A stretch of 64,000 nt of DNA from Autumnicola musiva (GTDB taxonomy: Bacteria; Bacteroidota; Bacteroidia; Flavobacteriales; Flavobacteriaceae): NCBI RefSeq assembly GCF_031846585.1, contig NZ_JAVRHK010000003.1:62001-126000 (forward strand). The letters run 5' to 3'. The number at the start of each line of letters is the position of its first letter. The stretch's first letter is position 1. Shown one piece after another: positions 59,114-64,000 of the stretch. Below the pieces are notes generated by a model that saw only the letters and a program-made list of their open reading frames with translations, was not told the DNA's origin and ran no database searches. Both the position numbers and the translations under genes were made by a program.

Positions 59114-60403
59114 CTATTTCTTTTTATGTTCGAAAACAGGAAGTAATTGTGTTCGTATTTCCCCAAAACCAATTCGGCGTTCTGCACTTTGACAGTAACC
59201 ACGCATAATGACGGTATCATTATCTTCAATAAATTTGCGCTCACTACCGTCTTTCAGCTTAATGGGTTCTTTTCCGCTCCAGGTTAGTTCAAGCATGGAC
59301 CCAAAGGAATTTTTATCAGGTCCGGAAATAGTTCCCGAAGCCATCATATCTCCTGAATTTACAGGGCAGCCGTTAACGGTATGATGTGCCAGCTGCTGAC
59401 TCATATTCCAGTACAAATATTTAAAATTAGATCTTGTAATGGTGTTTTCTTCTCTTCCTTCGGGCTGCAGGGCAACTTCAAGATTAATATCAAAGCTTTT
59501 TTCTCCTTTATACTTTAGATAAGGCAGTAATTCCTTTTCCGGTTCCGGACTTTTTGTTCTAAAAGGTTCCAAAGCATCCATGGTTACAATCCATGGGGAA
59601 ATAGAGGAGGCAAAGTTTTTTGCAAGGAAAGGTCCCAAAGGTGCGTATTCCCACTTTTGGATATCACGGGCGCTCCAGTCATTAAAAACAACCATTCCGA
59701 AAATATACTCTTCAGCTTCGTCTACAGGAATTGGTTCTCCCAACGGATTGGCATCGGTGGTGATAAAAGCCATTTCCAGTTCAAAATCTACCTTTTGTGA
59801 AGGTCCGAATACTGGAGCATCAGCTCCCGGTGGCATTGTTTGACCTTTAGGTCGGTGTACCGGTATTCCGCTAGGGATTATAGAAGAACTTCTTCCATGG
59901 TAACCTACAGGAATATGGAGCCAGTTTGGTAAAAGTGCATTATCGGGGTCACGGAACATGGTTCCCACATTGGTAGCGTGTTCTTTGCTGGAGTAAAAAT
60001 CTGTATAATCTCCAACCTGAACCGGCATTTGCATTTCTATTTCATCTAAAGTAAAAAGAACAGTTGAACGGTGGTCTTTATTATTTTTTAAATCTGAATT
60101 TTTTTCATCAAAAATATCGGCAATACGATTTCTCACCAATCTCCAGGTTTTCTTACCGTCAGAGATAAAATCGTTAAGTGTGTCCTGTAAAAATATATCA
60201 TCGGTAAGGGGAATGCCTTCAAAATATCCTAATTGGTGCAGTGCGCCCAGGTCTATGGCATAATCTCCTATTCTGGTCCCGATAGTAATAATGTCATCCC
60301 TTGTAAGAAAAACGCCAAAAGGGATATTCTGTATAGGAAAATCGGTATCCTCAGGAATATCAAGCCAGGTTTTTCGCCCCGGATCGTTAGCAGTAATTGA
60401 CAT
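59114..60403 (-). CDS. fahA: Fumarylacetoacetase
   Basis: Enzyme of about 429 residues that hydrolyses fumarylacetoacetate, the last step of tyrosine breakdown. Family motifs: FPIQNIPFGVFLTRDD near the N terminus, DYTDFYSSKEHATNVGTMFR (catalytic His in the DFYSSxxHA segment, metal Asp), PVGYHGRSSSIIPSG, and MVVFNDWSARDIQKWEYAPL. The frame opens at 60442, but the ATG at 60403 matches the family start (SITANDPGRKTW) and follows a -7 box at 60440-60447. It is divergent from glyA. Confidence 0.94.
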   Translation of the reverse strand: MSITANDPGRKTWLDIPEDTDFPIQNIPFGVFLTRDDIITIGTRIGDYAIDLGALHQLGYFEGIPLTDDIFLQDTLNDFISDGKKTWRLVRNRIADIFDEKNSDLKNNKDHRSTVLFTLDEIEMQMPVQVGDYTDFYSSKEHATNVGTMFRDPDNALLPNWLHIPVGYHGRSSSIIPSGIPVHRPKGQTMPPGADAPVFGPSQKVDFELEMAFITTDANPLGEPIPVDEAEEYIFGMVVFNDWSARDIQKWEYAPLGPFLAKNFASSISPWIVTMDALEPFRTKSPEPEKELLPYLKYKGEKSFDINLEVALQPEGREENTITRSNFKYLYWNMSQQLAHHTVNGCPVNSGDMMASGTISGPDKNSFGSMLELTWSGKEPIKLKDGSERKFIEDNDTVIMRGYCQSAERRIGFGEIRTQLLPVFEHKKK

Positions 60404-60439
60404 ATGATTTTTTAGTTTTTTGTTAAAATCTAATGTATT

Positions 60440-60447
60440 CAAATATA
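60440..60447 (-). promoter_or_regulatory. Candidate -7 box for fahA
   Basis: Minus-strand TATATTTG, an exact TAnnTTTG. Predicted start near 60433, giving a leader of about 30 nt to the ATG at 60403. It lies within the extended frame, which argues against a start at 60442. Confidence 0.5.
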
Positions 60448-60479
60448 TTATTTTCCACTAATTAACCGAATGTATTTGT

Positions 60480-60487
60480 TATTTTTG
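60480..60487 (+). promoter_or_regulatory. Candidate -7 box for glyA
   Basis: TATTTTTG, exact TAnnTTTG; start near 60494, ATG at 60514. No TTG at the standard -33 spacing. Confidence 0.45.
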
Positions 60488-60513
60488 ATGAATATTTAAC
60501 GTAAAAAATAAAA

Positions 60514-61788
60514 ATGCAACGAGACACAGAACTTTTTAATCTAGTACAACAGGAAAAAGAACGTCAATTAAATGGTTTAGAGCTTATTGCCAGTGAAAAT
60601 TTTGTAAGTGAACAGGTGCTGGAAGCAGCAGGATCTGTACTTACAAATAAGTATGCGGAAGGTTATCCTGGTAAGAGATATTATGGAGGGTGTGAAGTGG
60701 TAGATAAGGTGGAGCAACTTGCCATAGATCGTCTAAAAGAACTTTTTAATGCAGAGTATGCCAATGTGCAACCGCATTCAGGTTCTCAGGCCAATACCGC
60801 TGTTTTTGCCACCTGCATGAAACCCGGTGATAAATTTTTAGGGTTTGATCTTTCACATGGCGGTCACTTAACACATGGTTCTCCTGTTAATTTCTCTGGA
60901 AGGCTTTACAATCCGGTTTTTTATGGAGTAGACAGGGAAACTGGCCTCATTGATTATGATAAGGTCGCTGAAATTGCTGAAAAAGAGAAGCCTAAGATGA
61001 TTATTGCAGGTGCTTCGGCATATTCCAGAGAAATAGATTATAAAAGATTCAGGGAAATTGCCGACAGTGTGGGGGCTATTCTTTTTGCTGATATTGCGCA
61101 TCCTGCCGGTCTTATTGCCAAAGGACTTTTAAGCGATCCTATTCCACATTGCCATATAGTTACATCCACCACTCATAAAACCCTGCGCGGTCCAAGAGGT
61201 GGAATTATTATTATGGGTAAAGATTTTGATAATCCTTTCGGGGAAAAGCTGAAGAACGGAAAGCCAAAGAAAATGTCAGCTATGCTTAATAGCGGAATTT
61301 TCCCCGGTAATCAGGGTGGTCCCCTGGAACATATTATTGCTGCAAAAGCCGTGGCCTTTGGAGAAGCACTTACAGATGATTTTCTTCATTATGCGGTAAA
61401 GGTTAAGAAAAATGCTGCCAAATTAGCCGAAGCTTTTGTTTCAAAAGATTATCAGGTAATTTCCGGCGGAACAGACAATCACATGATGCTTATTGATCTT
61501 CGGAATAAAGATGTAAGCGGGAAAGAGGCTGAAGAAGCACTTGTAAAAGCCGATATTACGGTAAATAAGAATATGGTACCGTTTGATGATAAATCACCTT
61601 TTGTGACTTCAGGAATAAGAATTGGTACCGCTGCCGTTACTACCCGCGGACTGATAGAAGAGGATATGCCGAAAATTGTGGAATTGATAGATAAAGTTAT
61701 TTCTAATATTAATGATGAGGCAGAATTAGGAAAAGTGAAAACGGAAGTGAACTCTCTAATGCACGGAAGGCCGCTTTTTAAAGTTTAA
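60514..61788 (+). CDS. glyA: Serine hydroxymethyltransferase
   Basis: PLP enzyme of 424 residues, full length. The start ELFNLVQQEKERQLNGLELI and ENFVSEQVLEAAGSVLTNKY are typical. The Schiff-base lysine is in VTSTTHKTLRGPRGG near residue 229, and LFADIAHPAGLIAKG holds the PLP-contacting Asp. It interconverts serine and glycine and makes 5,10-methylene-THF, feeding one-carbon metabolism, including the formyl-THF used by the deformylase/formyltransferase chemistry encoded elsewhere in the window. A strong hairpin follows the stop. Confidence 0.97.
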   Translation: MQRDTELFNLVQQEKERQLNGLELIASENFVSEQVLEAAGSVLTNKYAEGYPGKRYYGGCEVVDKVEQLAIDRLKELFNAEYANVQPHSGSQANTAVFATCMKPGDKFLGFDLSHGGHLTHGSPVNFSGRLYNPVFYGVDRETGLIDYDKVAEIAEKEKPKMIIAGASAYSREIDYKRFREIADSVGAILFADIAHPAGLIAKGLLSDPIPHCHIVTSTTHKTLRGPRGGIIIMGKDFDNPFGEKLKNGKPKKMSAMLNSGIFPGNQGGPLEHIIAAKAVAFGEALTDDFLHYAVKVKKNAAKLAEAFVSKDYQVISGGTDNHMMLIDLRNKDVSGKEAEEALVKADITVNKNMVPFDDKSPFVTSGIRIGTAAVTTRGLIEEDMPKIVELIDKVISNINDEAELGKVKTEVNSLMHGRPLFKV

Positions 61789-61822
61789 AATTTCAGCCTG
61801 AAAAATATTTGGAAAGAAAGCA

Positions 61823-61866
61823 AGCCATGAATTTATGAACTGGATATCATAAATTCATGGCTTTTC
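61823..61866 (+). terminator. Long perfect hairpin after glyA
   Basis: 16-bp perfect inverted repeat AGCCATGAATTTATGA (61823-61838) and TCATAAATTCATGGCT (61847-61862) with an 8-nt loop, followed by TTT. Works as a terminator for glyA. Confidence 0.8.
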
Positions 61867-61909
61867 TATTCTGATAATTTATCTCCGGAGGCAATAAGCC
61901 TAATACTGT

Positions 61910-62314
61910 TTATTCCAGGAAAACCTGTTTTAGCTCTTCGGAGATTTTAGCTATTTTCTTTGTTTCCTGGCTCATAAGACACCAGGTGGTTTTAGCTTCT
62001 ACAAGGATTTTACCGGTTTTAGCATTTTTAATGTTAACATACCTTAAAGAGGTGACATGGGTAGCCTTTCCAACATAAGTTTGCAGGATTAATTCTTCAC
62101 CTAAAAATGCCTGTTGCTTGTACCGAATGGAATGTTCAACCACCACCCAGAAAAAATTCTCCTGTTGCGCGGGAGTAGCTCTGGAAAACCAGTGAGCTTT
62201 AGCAATATCCTGCACCCATTGTACATACTGCACATTATTTACATGCTGTTGATCATCCAGGTGCTCAGGCAGTACTATTATTCTTTGCTCAAATACATCA
62301 GGATTGTTTTTCAT
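61910..62314 (-). CDS. Acyl-CoA thioesterase, 4HBT family
   Basis: Hot-dog-fold protein of 134 residues. VLPEHLDDQQHVNNVQYVQW contains the 4HBT catalytic Asp/Asn region (H-NN), and VVEHSIRYKQQAFLGEELIL and TRxT-type strands (VEAKTTWCLMSQETKKIAKI) complete the fold. It hydrolyses acyl-CoA esters; chain specificity is unknown. Its ATG overlaps the stop of the glutaminyl cyclase gene by 1 bp, so the two are cotranscribed. Confidence 0.9.
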   Translation of the reverse strand: MKNNPDVFEQRIIVLPEHLDDQQHVNNVQYVQWVQDIAKAHWFSRATPAQQENFFWVVVEHSIRYKQQAFLGEELILQTYVGKATHVTSLRYVNIKNAKTGKILVEAKTTWCLMSQETKKIAKISEELKQVFLE

Positions 62315-63369
62315 TACTTTTCTACAATTTCAACTTCAAAGATTTTATCCCAGTTTTTACCGGTTACATAAAGTTTATTGGTTTCAGAATTGTAAGCGAT
62401 TCCATTAAGAACATCAAGCTTGTCGTGCTGGGTTACTTTTTCACGCAATCCACGAAAATCTATTACGCCTTCAATAATTCCATTTTCCGGATTAATGATG
62501 GCTACCCCGTCTTTTTGGTAAGTATTTGCATAAATTTTCCCATTCACCCATTCCAGTTCATTTAATCTAGAAGAGAGACCCATATGGTGTGCCGGTTGAA
62601 TGTAAGTTTCTTCAGCCAGGGTATCAGGGTCTAAAATCCAGATTTTTTCAGTACCATCACTTTTATACAGTTTCTCGCCGTCATTACAGAGTCCCCATCC
62701 TTCTTTACTTTCATTATAGGCAAAAGTGCCGGTTTTTTCGAAATCATCCAGATTGTAAACCAATCCCTCTCCTTCGCGCCAGGTGAGCTGATATATTTTA
62801 TCGTTCAGGATAGTAAGGCCTTCCCCAAAATATTGATCGTCTAAAGAGATTTGGTCCAGCACCTCCCCGGTTTCCAGATCTAATTTTCTTAAACTGGAAC
62901 TTCCATACTGGCCGGTACTTTCATAGAGAGTACCATTGTGAAATTCTAATCCCTGGGTATATGCATTCTGATCGTGTGGGTATGTATTTACAATATTATA
63001 GGTATAGGATACTGGAGCTTTATTACTTAGTACTTTAATTGTTTTGGTCACTTCCTGTTCTTCACCTTCAGTATAGATGATAGCCCTTATTTGCTGATTT
63101 CCCACTTTGTATTCTTCCAGGCTAAAACTTATACCTCCCTCATCATCTTCTGCGGAAAATTGTTTGTCTTCAAAATAGAAGGAAACCGAATCTATTTGTT
63201 TATTTTTTGAGTTTTTTACTGATACCTGAACTTCTTCTCCCAATTTAAATTCAGCTTTATTTTTAGAAGTAACCAGGGAAAAACCTGAAGTATTTTTATC
63301 GGAATTACTTCCGCAGGAAAAAACTAAAAATGATAAGATAAAGAGCGTCAGTATTTTAATATTTTTCAT
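62314..63369 (-). CDS. Glutaminyl-peptide cyclotransferase lipoprotein
   Basis: Protein of 351 residues. The N terminus (ILTLFILSFLVFSCGSNSDK) is a lipoprotein signal with Cys at residue 19. An N-terminal beta domain is followed by the plant-type glutaminyl cyclase propeller: YPHDQNAYTQGLEFHNGTLY, ESTGQYGSSSLRKLDLETGE, EGLTILNDKIYQLTWREGE and IYANTYQKDGVAIINPENG. The enzyme cyclises N-terminal Gln to pyroglutamate, which matters in Bacteroidota because many exported proteins begin with Gln after signal cleavage. Likely periplasmic and membrane-anchored. Confidence 0.92.
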   Translation of the reverse strand: MKNIKILTLFILSFLVFSCGSNSDKNTSGFSLVTSKNKAEFKLGEEVQVSVKNSKNKQIDSVSFYFEDKQFSAEDDEGGISFSLEEYKVGNQQIRAIIYTEGEEQEVTKTIKVLSNKAPVSYTYNIVNTYPHDQNAYTQGLEFHNGTLYESTGQYGSSSLRKLDLETGEVLDQISLDDQYFGEGLTILNDKIYQLTWREGEGLVYNLDDFEKTGTFAYNESKEGWGLCNDGEKLYKSDGTEKIWILDPDTLAEETYIQPAHHMGLSSRLNELEWVNGKIYANTYQKDGVAIINPENGIIEGVIDFRGLREKVTQHDKLDVLNGIAYNSETNKLYVTGKNWDKIFEVEIVEK

Positions 63370-63423
63370 TTCTAAATGCTGTAAAATAATGCTCTAAATT
63401 AACCATTTCTACTGAAAAAAGGC

Positions 63424-63453
63424 TTGTCAGAATACTTAAAGATTGTATATTTG
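63424..63453 (+). promoter_or_regulatory. Promoter of the SRP RNA gene
   Basis: TTG at 63424-63426, 19-bp spacer, TATATTTG at 63446-63453: an exact match to the Bacteroidota -33/-7 consensus. Transcription start is expected close to 63459-63460, at the left edge of the RNA. Confidence 0.75.
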
Positions 63454-63457
63454 CATC

Positions 63458-63551
63458 GGCAAGTCCCACACAACCAGCTCCTGCTGAATCCCCCAGGGCG
63501 GGAACGCAGCAAGGGTAGGCGGTCGTAGCGGTGTGATGTGGGTCGCTTGCC
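63458..63551 (+). ncRNA. ffs: Small signal recognition particle RNA (4.5S type)
   Basis: About 94 nt. The universal SRP domain IV core is visible: AGGGCGGGAACGCAGCAAGG (63495-63514), which contains the conserved GGAA tetraloop-side and AGCAGC-like bulges that bind Ffh. Flanking arms pair: GGCAAG at the left with CTTGCC at the right, and CCCACAC with GTGTGATGTGGG. A T6 run follows immediately as terminator, and a perfect promoter precedes it. It scaffolds Ffh and FtsY for cotranslational protein targeting. Confidence 0.93.
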
Positions 63552-63598
63552 ATTTTTTGTTTCCGCTATTTTCAATTTTTATCGCATCTTTGTGACTT

Positions 63599-64000
63599 AT
63601 GAAAACAGATGCTCTTCCTAAAAAAGTAGTACTCATTACCGGCGGATCTTCAGGGATTGGAAAATCTATAGCTGAATACCTTCAGAAAAAAAATTATATG
63701 GTTTATGGCACCAGCCGGAATCCTGAAAAATTTACAGATAATTCTGTTCCTCTGGTAGCCTTGGATGTTACCGATAAGGAAACTATTGGTGTAGCCTTAA
63801 GTGAGGTGCTGCAGAAAGAAGGCAGAATTGATATTCTTATAAATAATGCAGGAGTGGGAATTACAGGGCCACTGGAGGAAACTCCTGAAGATGAAATAAA
63901 AAAGGCTTTTGAAACAAATTATTTTGGTCCTTTAAATCTTATAAAAGCGGTGTTGCCCCAAATGAGAAAACAGAAGGGCGGGCTTATTATCAATATTACC
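63599..64000 (+). CDS. SDR family oxidoreductase (3' end outside window)
   Basis: Reading frame from the ATG at 63599, open to the last base. The product begins KTDALPKKVVLITGGSSGIG, whose TGGSSGIG is the NAD(P)-binding motif, and continues through YMVYGTSRNP (a basic/Thr residue after the second strand, favouring NADP), VALDVTD, and ILINNAGVGITGPLEE with the NNAG motif. The catalytic Tyr-x-x-x-Lys lies beyond the window. A classical short-chain dehydrogenase is certain; the substrate is not known. It starts 47 bp after the SRP RNA gene. Confidence 0.9.
   Translation, partial: MKTDALPKKVVLITGGSSGIGKSIAEYLQKKNYMVYGTSRNPEKFTDNSVPLVALDVTDKETIGVALSEVLQKEGRIDILINNAGVGITGPLEETPEDEIKKAFETNYFGPLNLIKAVLPQMRKQKGGLIINIT

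Noticed and set aside
63356..63636. Minus-strand small open frames over the SRP RNA
   Set aside because: They overlap a structured RNA gene with its own promoter and encode no recognisable protein.
1..64000. CRISPR arrays, tRNA genes, prophage or intact insertion sequences
   Set aside because: No regularly spaced repeats, tRNA-like cloverleaf segments, transposase or phage structural genes were recognised on either strand.

Overview
The window is an AT-rich chromosomal segment of a member of the Bacteroidota, almost certainly a marine Flavobacteriaceae of the Gramella/Christiangramia, Salegentibacter or Zunongwangia kind. The evidence is the gene content: bacillithiol protein YtxJ, a DUF5606 protein, a CAL67264-type small membrane protein, a DUF5686 outer-membrane protein and a relic of a type IX secretion sorting domain. 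Several promoters also carry the Bacteroidota -7 box TAnnTTTG, and Shine-Dalgarno sequences are generally absent. I saw no tRNA, rRNA operon, CRISPR array, intact insertion sequence or prophage. The one RNA gene is the small SRP RNA near the right end.

Layout. (1) 1-7049: end of a menaquinone-type block (CPBP protease, MenE), a small orphan membrane protein beside a dead antitoxin gene, then a minus-strand run of acyl-CoA carboxylase beta subunit, a secreted DUF2927-like protein and an M1 aminopeptidase. (2) 7276-19657: an O-polysaccharide locus made of two convergent, tightly coupled operons. The plus operon has an ABC exporter (Wzm/Wzt), a Gfo/Idh/MocA dehydrogenase, a FemAB-like transferase, a sugar N-formyltransferase, a DegT aminotransferase and a glycosyltransferase. 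The minus operon has a second DegT aminotransferase, a WbqC protein, a PglD-like acyltransferase, a beta-propeller protein, a PhyH-like dioxygenase and a GT2. Together they look like two amino-sugar branches feeding one ABC-exported glycan. Nucleotide-sugar activation and chain-initiation genes are not in the window. (3) 20029-36205: housekeeping and stress genes (DinB-like, EttA, DUF1456, DUF2254, Hsp20, UvrB, an ABC-2 transporter, a nucleoid-associated protein, heme A synthase, CCA-type nucleotidyltransferase) with two more gene relics. (4) 36230-44822: Sua5 and a second glycan locus, probably LPS core: four glycosyltransferases, a CDP-glycerol-type transferase, a WaaP-like kinase, a TupA-like ATP-grasp protein and a GT9. 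(5) 44883-64000: DapD, RuvX, peptide deformylase, SmpB, outer-membrane and lipoproteins, a stress cassette (CsbD, anchored protein, PRC-barrel, ClpB, YtxJ), FahA, GlyA, a thioesterase, glutaminyl cyclase, SRP RNA and the start of an SDR gene.

The most interesting signal is regulatory. The only two heat-shock chaperone genes in the window, hsp20 and clpB, lie 34 kb apart. Each has two copies of an 11-bp palindrome GNCANNNTGNC upstream, and the centre-to-centre spacing is 32 bp in both cases. This looks like an operator or activator pair of a shared heat-shock regulator. Second in interest are the two-branch O-antigen locus and three gene relics (antitoxin, T9SS type-B sorting domain, GxxExxY protein) that mark erosion of accessory genes between conserved blocks.
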